A stretch of 64,000 nt of DNA from Tunturiibacter empetritectus (lineage in GTDB: Bacteria; Acidobacteriota; Terriglobia; Terriglobales; Acidobacteriaceae): the NCBI RefSeq assembly GCF_014201375.1, contig NZ_JACHDZ010000004.1, positions 496,001-560,000 of the forward strand, in the 5' to 3' direction. Positions 33,977-41,350 of this stretch are shown one piece after another (position 1 is the first letter of the stretch; each line of letters starts with the position of its first letter). The notes below the pieces were generated by a model. That model did not search any database. It saw nothing but the letters and a program-made list of their open reading frames with translations, and had not been told where the DNA came from. A program made the translations under genes and the position numbers.

Positions 33977-35986
33977 ATGGTAGAAAACCATAATCCTGAC
34001 CACAACGAGAGCAAACCCCTGACCACCGAAACGGAAGTCCTAGCGCCCGAAGCGACAGCGGCTCACACAGACCTGTCTCCTGAATCCACCTCAACCCAAC
34101 AGCATGAGACCGCCCACGACGAGTCAAATGTGGCTGCACAGCATGTTGCACCCGCTGCCGCCGCTCACCAGTCTGCAGACCACGGAACCGTTGCCACGGT
34201 CACCGCTGCAGTCGACGAGTCTGACGATGATTTGAACTACGACGCAGCTGACTTCGCCGCCGCCCTTGCGAACTTCGATCGCGAACAGGCTGCCGAGTCC
34301 GCCGCTGCCCAGAACCTGACCGCAGAAGAGGTCATCGTTACCGGCACCGTCGTCAAGATCACCGACAAGCATGTTGTTGTCGACATCGGGCTTAAGTCTG
34401 AAGGTCTCATCCCCCTGGAGCAGGTTCTTGACATTAATGGTGTCTCGAAGTTCCAGGCAGGTGACACTGTTGAAGTTGTGGTAGAGCGCGAAGAGTCCGA
34501 GGGCGGATACCTGGTCAGCTATGACAAGGCTCTCCGTCACAAGGTCTGGGACAAGCTGGAGCAGGCGGCGAACGACAAGACCCCTGTGAAGGGTATGGTT
34601 CTCAGCCGCGTCAAGGGTGGTCTCACCGTTGATATCGGTATCAAGGCGTTCCTGCCTGGTTCGCAGGTCGAGGTACGTCCCGTCCGCAATCTGGACGGCT
34701 ACATCGGCACCGAGATCGAAGTTCGCGTTATCAAGCTCAACAAGAAGCGCGGCAACGTTGTCATCAGCCGCAAAGAGCTTCTTGAAGAAGACCAGAACGC
34801 CAAGAAGTCCGTCACTCTCGCCACCCTGGAAGAGGGCAGCGTCCTGACCGGCACCGTGAAGAACCTCACCGACTACGGCGCATTCGTCGATATGGGCGGC
34901 CTCGATGGCCTGCTTCACATCACCGACATGAGCTGGGGCCGGCTCACCCATCCCCGCGACCTCGTCAACGTTGGCGACGAGATCCAGGTGAAAGTGTTGA
35001 AGTTCGACAAGGATAAGCAGCGTGTCTCGCTTGGCTTCAAGCAGCTCACGCCTGATCCGTGGCTCGATGCCACTGAGCGCTACCCGATCGGTGCGCAGGT
35101 TCGCGGCCGCGTTCTGTCGGTCACCGACTACGGCGCGTTCGTTGAGCTCGAGCAGGGAATCGAAGGTCTCGTTCACGTGTCTGAGATGACATGGAGCAAG
35201 AGGATGAAGCATCCGTCGAAGATGGTCAAGCCCGGCGACGAGGTCGACACCATCATCCTCAGCGTCAACCCGAACGACCGCCGCATCTCGCTCGGCATGA
35301 AGCAGCTGCAGGACAACCCCTGGGAGCAGCTCGAAGATAAGTACCCGACGGGTGCCATCATCGAGGGCCGCGTTCGCAACCTGACCGACTTCGGTGCCTT
35401 CATCGAAATCGAGGACGGAATCGACGGCTTGGTACACGTCTCGAACCTGAGCTGGACCAAGCGCATCAAGCACCCCTCCGAAGTCCTGAAGAAGGGCGAG
35501 AAGGTTCGTGCGATCGTTCTGGGCGTCGAGCCTGAGAACCGCCGTCTGTCGCTTGGCGTCAAGCAGCTTCAGCCGGATGTCTGGGATACGTTCTTCGCCC
35601 AGCACCGCGTTGGCGATGTCATCAAGGGCAAGATCCTGCGTACGGCTCAGTTCGGAGCCTTCGTTGAGATCGCCGAAGGAGTCGAGGGCCTCTGCCACGT
35701 CTCCGAGGCGATTGATGCCGAGGGTAAGCCAGTCGCGATGGATGTGGACTCTGAGCACGAGTTCAAGATCGTCAAGATGAATCAGGAGGAGAAGAAGGTC
35801 GGTCTCAGCATTCGTGCAGTCGGCGAAGAGGCCAGCCGTGCCGAGGTCGAGAGCTACAAGGAGCGCGAGAAGTCGCCCAAGGGCAACAACTCCGGTTCCT
35901 CTTCCTCCTCCTCCTCGAGCAACAGCAGCAGCACCACGCTGGGCGATCTGATCAACTGGAAGCGTTCTGAATCTGAGCGTGACTAA
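33977..35986 (+). CDS. rpsA: 30S ribosomal protein S1
   Basis: S1 brings mRNAs to the small subunit. The 669 residues contain an acidic, low-complexity N-terminal extension (about residues 1-110, rich in Glu, Asp, Ala and Thr), six S1/OB repeats (from EEVIVTGTVVKITDKHVVVDIG at about 115 to about 620; the repeats carry the LTDYGAFVDM/VTDYGAFVEL/LTDFGAFIEI motif), and a Ser-rich linker with a run of about ten serines before a conserved end TLGDLINWKRSE. S1 in many bacteria is 480-560 residues, so both ends are extended. Promoter, leader hairpin and terminator are all visible. Confidence 0.96.
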   Translation: MVENHNPDHNESKPLTTETEVLAPEATAAHTDLSPESTSTQQHETAHDESNVAAQHVAPAAAAHQSADHGTVATVTAAVDESDDDLNYDAADFAAALANFDREQAAESAAAQNLTAEEVIVTGTVVKITDKHVVVDIGLKSEGLIPLEQVLDINGVSKFQAGDTVEVVVEREESEGGYLVSYDKALRHKVWDKLEQAANDKTPVKGMVLSRVKGGLTVDIGIKAFLPGSQVEVRPVRNLDGYIGTEIEVRVIKLNKKRGNVVISRKELLEEDQNAKKSVTLATLEEGSVLTGTVKNLTDYGAFVDMGGLDGLLHITDMSWGRLTHPRDLVNVGDEIQVKVLKFDKDKQRVSLGFKQLTPDPWLDATERYPIGAQVRGRVLSVTDYGAFVELEQGIEGLVHVSEMTWSKRMKHPSKMVKPGDEVDTIILSVNPNDRRISLGMKQLQDNPWEQLEDKYPTGAIIEGRVRNLTDFGAFIEIEDGIDGLVHVSNLSWTKRIKHPSEVLKKGEKVRAIVLGVEPENRRLSLGVKQLQPDVWDTFFAQHRVGDVIKGKILRTAQFGAFVEIAEGVEGLCHVSEAIDAEGKPVAMDVDSEHEFKIVKMNQEEKKVGLSIRAVGEEASRAEVESYKEREKSPKGNNSGSSSSSSSSNSSSTTLGDLINWKRSESERD

Positions 35987-36019
35987 GCTCTAAGTGAAGC
36001 TCGAACCAGATAAGCAGCA

Positions 36020-36050
36020 AAAAGGCCATCCCGCTTGGGGATGGCCTTTT
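36020..36050. terminator. Rho-independent terminator after rpsA
   Basis: AAAAGGCCATCCC and GGGGATGGCCTTTT form a strong stem with a tetranucleotide loop, followed by TGCTTTCC. The A-run on the other side makes it usable from both strands, and so also for the convergent membrane protein gene. Confidence 0.9.
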
Positions 36051-36101
36051 TGCTTTCCGTGTCTTTCGGAAGATACCTGGTACTGCTCTTCGAATGCTGC
36101 T

Positions 36102-37013
36102 CTATGCGGACAGAGAGTGCATGGAAGCAGGCGCGTCGATCGCTCCGGTAGCCATCTTCGCTGAGGCGCGGCGCATGACCTCAAGCTCCGCCGGGGCGAA
36201 GAGCTCCGGTGGAATCCCACCAACAGCCACATGCCCGGGATCGTCCCCCAGAGCCATCGAGATCTGGTTCCAGCGAAGGAACGGCGAGGTAGTCGGCAGA
36301 GTGATGATACGGCGCTTCGGCTCAGGGAACGCGAAGTAGGCGGACCAGGTGAGCAGAGTCAATCCAACCGCAACTCCGTTGATCAAACTAAACGTCGAGT
36401 ACATGTTGGCATACCGGGCAAGCCATGCGGAATTGACCAGGTTGACCATTGCGAGCACACCGAGCCCAAGACTCACCCCGAAGATCCGGCTACGGAATGA
36501 GAGCCCCATTGGCCGGATGGCGAAGCATACGAACAACAGAAGGCAAAGTGTCAGGATGCTCGAGGTCTGCTGGAGCTGCGTGATCATCGCGACCATGAAT
36601 GTGATTCCACTCAGGTGAGGAGTCACTGCAACCCCTATAGCAACCGCAATTGAGATGGCCGCCACCCAGCGGAAGACAAGCATCCCCAGCGCCTGCAAGC
36701 CCTTCAAGGGAGCCATCGCAAGCTTGAAGATGCTGTAGATGACCAGAAGAGAGAGGATCGCTTCCAGAGCGTAGCTCGTCCAGTAGATGTAGAAATAGAC
36801 CTGATAAGCCAAGTGCCGCTCGATCGCGTGCCGGCTCAAATAGAGCAACGGCAGACAGATAACTGAGCAAGCGAGACGAACAGATAAAAGGGCTACTAGA
36901 AAGCCGAATTGCCGGGCGGCCTTACCGCGAACCAGAAAGAAAATGAGCATTCCACAAAGAATCGGCTCGAGATAGTCCATACGTGCCGTCAAGCTGGAGA
37001 TGAATTCATTCAT
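36102..37013 (-). CDS. Multi-pass membrane protein of unknown function
   Basis: I do not recognise this 303-residue protein by name. It has about seven strongly hydrophobic segments (for example FGFLVALLSVRLACSVICLPLLYL, AILSLLVIYSIFKLAM, WVAAISIAVAIGVAVTPHL, SSILTLCLLLFVCFAI, IFGVSLGLGVLAMVNLVNS, LINGVAVGLTLLTWSAYF) and a soluble C-terminal tail of about 70 residues ending SMHSLSA. The topology resembles a 7TM sensor-like module, but there is no recognisable catalytic domain. It converges on rpsA. The tail contains the segment GDDPGHVAVGGIPPELFAPAELE, of unknown meaning. Confidence 0.72.
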   Translation of the reverse strand: MNEFISSLTARMDYLEPILCGMLIFFLVRGKAARQFGFLVALLSVRLACSVICLPLLYLSRHAIERHLAYQVYFYIYWTSYALEAILSLLVIYSIFKLAMAPLKGLQALGMLVFRWVAAISIAVAIGVAVTPHLSGITFMVAMITQLQQTSSILTLCLLLFVCFAIRPMGLSFRSRIFGVSLGLGVLAMVNLVNSAWLARYANMYSTFSLINGVAVGLTLLTWSAYFAFPEPKRRIITLPTTSPFLRWNQISMALGDDPGHVAVGGIPPELFAPAELEVMRRASAKMATGAIDAPASMHSLSA

Positions 37014-37106
37014 AGGCGTACCTGTAAATACAAACAGAGGCTAGCCTATTACCGGCGCGGATACAAGATATTTAAAGTGCCATCCTGCAAAAAGTTGCCG
37101 GTAGTA

Positions 37107-37280
37107 CTATCGAGTTCCCATACCACAAGCGTTTGGATCGTTCGGAGCGCACATAGGAACGGGCAGCATGCTGGCGCGGGACGCGGTTACCGCGTTGGTT
37201 TTGGCGGAAGAGGTCTGGGTGGTGGCGGCTGCACCTGTGAGGGCGAGGACGACGACGAAAGCACGAACGATGTGTTTCAT
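37107..37280 (-). CDS. Small secreted peptide, copy 3 of tandem triplet
   Basis: This 57-residue protein is one of three tandem paralogues. It has a signal peptide MKHIVRAFVVVLALTGAAATTQ and a mature part ending with a Cys-framed nine-residue loop CAPNDPNAC and GMGTR. RBS GGAG lies about 9 nt before the ATG. Over the last 21 codons it encodes exactly the same peptide as copy 1 while ten codons differ, all synonymously. The Ala/Thr-rich linker has one residue fewer than in copies 1 and 2. No known family is recognised. Confidence 0.8.
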   Translation of the reverse strand: MKHIVRAFVVVLALTGAAATTQTSSAKTNAVTASRASMLPVPMCAPNDPNACGMGTR

Positions 37281-37347
37281 GACTGGGAACTCCGTGGCCT
37301 TGTAATTTGTTGATTCTGTTGCGGTAACATTGCGAGAGCAACCCTAA

Positions 37348-37524
37348 CTAGCGCGTACCCATCCCACAGGCATTAGGGTCGTTTGGTGCGCACATAGGAA
37401 CCGGCAACATGCTAACGCGGCTGGCAACGACCTTGTTCTTCGCGGAGGCGTTGCTGGTCTGGGTTGTGGCGGCGACACCGGTGATGACGAGGACGACGAC
37501 GAAAGCGCGAACGATATGTTTCAT
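37348..37524 (-). CDS. Small secreted peptide, copy 2 of tandem triplet
   Basis: This 58-residue protein is MKHIVRAFVVVLVITGVAAT at the start, followed by TQTSNASAKNKVVASRVSML, and ends with the shared CAPNDPNAC loop and GMGTR. Its upstream region (GAATCAACAAATTACAAGGCC on the minus strand, then GGAG before the ATG) is nearly identical to that of copy 3, so the duplicated unit includes the ribosome binding site and about 40 nt of upstream sequence. The two cysteines could form an intramolecular disulfide once exported. Confidence 0.8.
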   Translation of the reverse strand: MKHIVRAFVVVLVITGVAATTQTSNASAKNKVVASRVSMLPVPMCAPNDPNACGMGTR

Positions 37525-37592
37525 AATTTGGAACTCCGTGGCCTTGTAATTTGTTGATTCTTTTCAGGGAATACTGCAAAAGCAACCCGAAC

Positions 37593-37769
37593 TTAGCGAG
37601 TACCCATCCCACAGGCATTAGGATCGTTTGGTGCGCACATAGGGACCGGCAGCATGCTGACGCGGCTGGCAGTGATCTTGTTCTTTGCGGAGGCGTTCGA
37701 GGTCTGGGTTGTGGCGACTGCACCGGTGAGGACGAGGACGACGACGAAAGCGCGAACGATATGTTTCAT
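37593..37769 (-). CDS. Small secreted peptide, copy 1 of tandem triplet
   Basis: This is the promoter-proximal copy of the array, 58 residues, with signal peptide MKHIVRAFVVVLVLTGAVAT and mature C-terminus bearing CAPNDPNAC and GMGTR. It differs from copy 2 by a few residues in the signal peptide and linker only. Its upstream region differs from that of copies 2 and 3 and is AT-rich, so the array is probably transcribed from here. Each gene ends about 70 nt before the next starts. Confidence 0.8.
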   Translation of the reverse strand: MKHIVRAFVVVLVLTGAVATTQTSNASAKNKITASRVSMLPVPMCAPNDPNACGMGTR

Positions 37770-38134
37770 AACGAGATACCCCCAAAGTTGTATTTCTGTA
37801 AAAAGATTTCTCTGGACAAACCAGATGATGTAACCATAGGATACAAACTGGACTAAGTCTAATAGAATCAATTGCATATAGAAGTATAAAACATATTTCA
37901 TTACTAAAGTAACTAAACTGCCGTCGCTAATGGGTGATGCTGGCAGACTGACCCTCATATCTGGATCAAATTATGATTGGCAGCAGAGGCCTCTTGTCAC
38001 GGGACGCGACCCACCACAGTCCTGCTCAAAGGAGCCTAATCTATTGCCGGCTCACAGTTAGAGAGTTTCCGATCAATGGGCGGATTGAGGCGCAGGGGTA
38101 GAGTCGATCGACCTAGAGATCGGTAAAAACAATA
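37770..38134. other. Non-coding AT-rich gap upstream of peptide array
   Basis: No gene is seen. The first 150 bases are AT-rich and presumably carry the promoter for the minus-strand peptide genes, but I cannot name a confident -35/-10 pair. The last part leads to the infC terminator. Confidence 0.45.
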
Positions 38135-38169
38135 AAGTCCCATTAGACCGAGCAGGTCTGATGGGACTT
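38135..38169 (-). terminator. Rho-independent terminator after infC
   Basis: On the minus strand AAGTCCCATCAGACC and GGTCTAATGGGACTT form a 15-bp stem with one mismatch, followed by TATTGTTTTTA. It lies about 70 nt after the infC stop codon. Confidence 0.88.
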
Positions 38170-38242
38170 GTAACTTTTGAAAGCCGAAATGTTTTGCGCA
38201 CCCTCTTCAGCCTGAAATCGGCGGCAAAAAGAGGATGTTTTC

Positions 38243-38872
38243 TCAGGCCTGAGCGGGGGTGGGAACTGCAGGTTCGGCAGGCTTGGTGCCAGAGGCCGGG
38301 GTGGCCGAAGAGGCAGCTTTCTTTGGAGCGGCCTCGACCTTCTTGGACGGAGCCATAATGGCGTGCAGCGTGGTGCCTTCCATGCGGGGCATGAACTCCA
38401 CCAGGCCGGCATCGCCGATATCCAGAATGAGGCGATTGATGATCTTGTAGCCGAGGTCGCGATGCGCCATCTGGCGGCCCTTGAAGCGCAGGGAGGCCTT
38501 GACCTTGTCGCCTTCTCCCAGGAAACGGACAGCCTGATTCTTCTTGGTCTGATAGTCATGCTCGTCTACGGTCACAGAGAACTTGACCTCTTTGATGACG
38601 ATGACCTTCTGTTTCTTGCGGGCAGCACGATCGCTCTTGTCTTTCTCGTAGAGGAACTTTCCGTAGTCCTGAATCTTGCAGACAGGGGGGACGGCGTTGG
38701 GGGAGATCTCTACCAGGTCAAGCGAACGCTCGCGGGCCATCTTGAGGGCGTCAAAGGGAGCCATGACGCCAAGCTGTTCGCCATTTTCGTCGATGACGCG
38801 AATCTCGCGGGCGCGGATGCGTTCGTTGGTGCGGATAAAAGACTTGGCGGAACGTTTATCAATTGGTGGAAT
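38243..38872 (-). CDS. infC: Translation initiation factor IF-3 (AUU start)
   Basis: IF-3 prevents subunit joining and checks start codons. The frame upstream of the internal ATG (38764) continues with the standard IF-3 N-terminus, FIRTNERIRAREIRVIDENG, with no ATG, GTG or TTG in that stretch. An ATT codon at 38872-38870 lies 6 nt after GGAGG (38879-38883), so initiation at AUU is the best reading. It gives a 209-residue protein: N-domain, linker KKQKVIVIKEVKFSVTVDEHDY, C-domain KVKASLRFKGRQMAHRDLG, and an Ala/Pro/Lys-rich extension of about 35 residues. An extended -10 (TGTTATACT) lies at about 38961-38968. rpmI and rplT are not next to it. Confidence 0.9.
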   Translation of the reverse strand: MPPIDKRSAKSFIRTNERIRAREIRVIDENGEQLGVMAPFDALKMARERSLDLVEISPNAVPPVCKIQDYGKFLYEKDKSDRAARKKQKVIVIKEVKFSVTVDEHDYQTKKNQAVRFLGEGDKVKASLRFKGRQMAHRDLGYKIINRLILDIGDAGLVEFMPRMEGTTLHAIMAPSKKVEAAPKKAASSATPASGTKPAEPAVPTPAQA

Positions 38873-39130
38873 AAGTCGCCTCCACAGCGGATCTTCTCAG
38901 CCGCTATGCGTTGTTTAGGGTTTAGATGCAAATCTCACGAAAGGTTGCACCGCAACGTGAAGTATAACACTTCGCGCACGAAGCCCCTTGGAATCAGTGA
39001 CGAAGAAAGAGCATTATGCTCCTCGCCAGGAGCCTTACCGGGCGATCCATTTTTCGCCATTAGTCCGCCAACTTTGGAATCGGAGGCCCGATCATGTATG
39101 TTTGCACGGAAGCCCTCGGAAAGGAACCGA

Positions 39131-39787
39131 ATGAGACGCCGCATTTTATTGGTCGATGACGAGGTCGCTGTTCTGCTGACCCTGAAGGCTGTGTTGGAGA
39201 TCAGCGGCTTTGACGTGGATACAGCCGCCTCCGCGCGCGAGGGCGTTTCGAAGCTGCATACCCGCGAGTACCAGATGCTGATCACCGATATGCGCATGGA
39301 GCATGATGTCGCCGGTATCGAGGTGATCAAGGCTGCGCGGTCGGCAAACTACCATCCCGCGGTTGCCCTGTTGACAGCCTTCCCGGTCGCCGAAGAGGAT
39401 TGGCAGGAGATGGGCGCGGACCAGCTCCTGGTCAAGCCCATGCACACCCGGATTCTGCTGCAGCAGATTGAAGACCTGATCGCCTCTCACGAGCGAAAGC
39501 TGGCCGGTCTCGGCTTGACGCCAGCCGCGTCGAACCCTGCTGCTAAAGCGACTGGCAAAAAGAAAGCAGTCGTCAAGAAATCGATTGTCAAGAAAGCAGC
39601 CGCGAAGAAAGCGGTCGCGAAGAAGGTTGCAGTTAGAAGCTCGTCGGCCACGAAAACTACTACCGCGAAGACTTCCATCCGAAAGAAGCCCGTCGCCAAG
39701 AAAGCCGTCGTCAAAAAAGCCATTGCGAAGAAGGCGACAAAGGCCTCCGCCAAGCCGAAGCCCGCACGGCGTCGAAAGAACTCCTGA
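39131..39787 (+). CDS. Response regulator with histone-H1-like tail
   Basis: This 218-residue protein starts with a receiver domain (about 1-122): RILLVDDE with Asp9/Asp10, phospho-acceptor Asp53 in MLITDMRM, Thr82 in LLTAF, and Lys102 in LLVKPM. After a short linker it continues with about 80 residues made almost only of Lys, Ala, Val, Thr and Ser in repeats such as KKAVVKK and AKKAVAKK, ending PARRRKNS. This tail resembles the C-terminal domain of histone H1 and bacterial H1-like proteins, so it could bind DNA without sequence preference. The ATG at 39131 has AAGGA upstream. The frame extends far upstream, antisense to infC, which is not coding. Confidence 0.88.
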   Translation: MRRRILLVDDEVAVLLTLKAVLEISGFDVDTAASAREGVSKLHTREYQMLITDMRMEHDVAGIEVIKAARSANYHPAVALLTAFPVAEEDWQEMGADQLLVKPMHTRILLQQIEDLIASHERKLAGLGLTPAASNPAAKATGKKKAVVKKSIVKKAAAKKAVAKKVAVRSSSATKTTTAKTSIRKKPVAKKAVVKKAIAKKATKASAKPKPARRRKNS

Positions 39788-39806
39788 TCCGCACTTCTGC
39801 CGAGTG

Positions 39807-40064
39807 CTAGTTTGAGGTGTGTTCTTTGATGTAGCTGCGCAGCGACAGATTGAGCTTCAGTGCTTTTTCCACGCCGCCGTCGAGCATGCGCAGCCAGTCC
39901 GAAGCCGGTTCTTTCAGCTCGGTGGTGCTCAGAAGATAACTCGTCTGGACGATGATCTCGAGCGCATTGCTCAGATCGTGTGCGATTCTGCGCATCTCGA
40001 CTGAGATATCTTCTGGAATCTTTTCGACGTTTGTCCCCTGGGAGAGAGCCTTCGGTTCATTCAT
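39807..40064 (-). CDS. Stand-alone H-box (HisKA-like) protein
   Basis: The 85-residue protein contains MRRIAHDLSNALEIIVQTSYLL, which looks like the phospho-acceptor helix of a histidine kinase (His at about residue 29), followed by a second helix DWLRMLDGGVEKALKLNLSL. That is the length of a DHp hairpin; no ATP-binding domain is present here or next to it. It converges on the response regulator gene with about 20 bp between the stops. The call as a phosphotransfer or DHp-type protein is inference from the helix pattern. Confidence 0.6.
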   Translation of the reverse strand: MNEPKALSQGTNVEKIPEDISVEMRRIAHDLSNALEIIVQTSYLLSTTELKEPASDWLRMLDGGVEKALKLNLSLRSYIKEHTSN

Positions 40065-40311
40065 GTAAAAGTGTCAGCCTTCCTTTGTGTCTAGACGCGC
40101 TTGCTGGGAAGAAGACTCGCAATCCGATCCTGTGTTTTGTTACGTTGGTTATTGGATGCGCGAGCTCCCCTCTCCGGACGCCTCATCTCCCCAGCGACCT
40201 GGCTTCCAGCCACGCGACTGGCAGCCACATTGACAGCAGCAGCCGCGTTTGTAAAACTAGAGACTCGCGGTTAGCGTGCTCCGGCCTTTACGGTGGGGCG
40301 AATGACACCGT

Positions 40312-40398
40312 GCCGTAGTGGCGGAATTGGCAGACGCGCATGGTTCAGGTCCATGTACTCGCAAGGGTGTGGGGGTTCGAGTCCCCCCTTCGGCACCA
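40312..40398 (+). tRNA. tRNA-Leu (anticodon CAG)
   Basis: An 87-nt tRNA with a long variable arm (class II). The anticodon loop TTCAGGT carries CAG, T arm GGGGGTTCGAGTCCCCC, CCA encoded. In the acceptor stem GCCGTAG/CTTCGGC the fifth pair is U-U instead of the usual A-U, which is unusual. Its 3' end is duplicated at 45068-45090. Confidence 0.95.
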
Positions 40399-40399
40399 A
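40376..40399 (+). repeat. Direct repeat (attL-like) in tRNA-Leu 3' end
   Basis: TTCGAGTCCCCCCTTCGGCACCAA at the 3' end of tRNA-Leu recurs, with one substitution and one deletion, at 45068-45090. The two copies flank a 4.7-kb segment of accessory genes, as expected for integration at a tRNA gene. Confidence 0.65.
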
Positions 40400-40619
40400 T
40401 ACTATCTTTTTTCAATAGTGAACGGCTTTTACTAGCCGTTTTACTATTTGCTGGCAACTACTGGTTTCGTCTGGCTCACTCACCACGACTTCGGAAGAGA
40501 GCTGAATTTTGCAGGTTCCACCAACGGCAACGGCGTCCCGCTAAAACCCAACACACTACAGCCTCGTAATCGCCATCAGCCGCGCACCGGGCAGCGGCTA
40601 CCAGACAGTCGTCTTCTCG

Positions 40620-41288
40620 TCATCTATGCACTTCTAACTGCGCGCCTGCTTTCGATTCCGTAAGTACAGGGGTCAGGTAGCGGTGAACGGCATTGCGCAT
40701 CGCCTGCTGCAGGCGCGGACGGGCGTGAGGCGAGGCGACGGTCAGCTCGTCGAGGATCCCGCGGAAGATCATAAGGGCCACCTGCCCGTGGTGGGCCGCT
40801 TCGGAGCGAGAGAGAGTGGGTAGCTCGCGCCGGAGGCGGGCCGCGATGAAGTCGACGAAGACCTGCCCGAGAACCTGTTTGTCTTCACGGGCGGAAGGTG
40901 AGAGCGGTGCGTCGACCACGAGGGTGTGAAACTCGGGATGCTTCCGGTTGAAACTCATGCACACATCGATCAGTTCGCCGACCGCTTCTGTGAAGCTCAA
41001 TATGCCTTCGGAGTCGATTGCGCGTTCTGCCTCGGCCATTTCGCGCGCGTACATCGAGGCGAGTGCGCTGGCGATGGCTTCTTTATTGGGGAAAAACTGG
41101 TAAAGAGTAGCCGGAGATACGCCCGCTTCCGTGGCGATCGCGTTTGTGGTGGTCTGGTGGTAACCAAGACGACCGAAGACTGTGGCAGCGGCGCGGAGCA
41201 GAGCCTGCTGGCGCTGCTCGCCACGAGCGTTGCGCTTACGGGTTGGATCAAAGACGGTCACAGGAGGATTCTCGCAGAAAGGAAGCAT
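40620..41288 (-). CDS. TetR/AcrR family transcriptional regulator
   Basis: The roughly 220-residue protein has the TetR N-terminal helix-turn-helix: RGEQRQQALLRAAATVFGRLGYHQTTTNAIATEAGVSPATLYQFFPNKEAIASALA, the last part being the recognition helix region. The C-terminal ligand domain is variable, with FTEAVGELIDVCMSF and VDFIAARLRRELPTLSRSE. The start at 41288 is likely because the two upstream in-frame ATGs (41306, 41336) lie inside the operator pair. It is divergent from the NmrA-like gene across the 41289-41336 boxes and probably represses it and itself. Confidence 0.9.
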   Translation of the reverse strand: MLPFCENPPVTVFDPTRKRNARGEQRQQALLRAAATVFGRLGYHQTTTNAIATEAGVSPATLYQFFPNKEAIASALASMYAREMAEAERAIDSEGILSFTEAVGELIDVCMSFNRKHPEFHTLVVDAPLSPSAREDKQVLGQVFVDFIAARLRRELPTLSRSEAAHHGQVALMIFRGILDELTVASPHARPRLQQAMRNAVHRYLTPVLTESKAGAQLEVHR

Positions 41289-41336
41289 ATAAGTAAAAAC
41301 TTGCATCTTTCCTCTAATATAAGTATCTACTTGCAT
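41289..41336. promoter_or_regulatory. Two TetR operator-like boxes
   Basis: ATAAGTAAAAACTTGCAT (41289-41306) and ATAAGTATCTACTTGCAT (41319-41336) are near-identical, 30 bp apart (about three helical turns), and each centres on a palindrome (AAGT....ACTT). A TTGCAT/TATCTA promoter pair with 17-bp spacing overlaps them on the plus strand. They lie between the divergent regulator and NmrA-like gene. Confidence 0.75.
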
Positions 41337-41350
41337 AGGAGGTGAACGAC

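Noticed and set aside
38363-39130. Frame upstream of the response regulator
   Set aside because: It is the antisense of infC and has no homology; the regulator has its own RBS and ATG at 39131.
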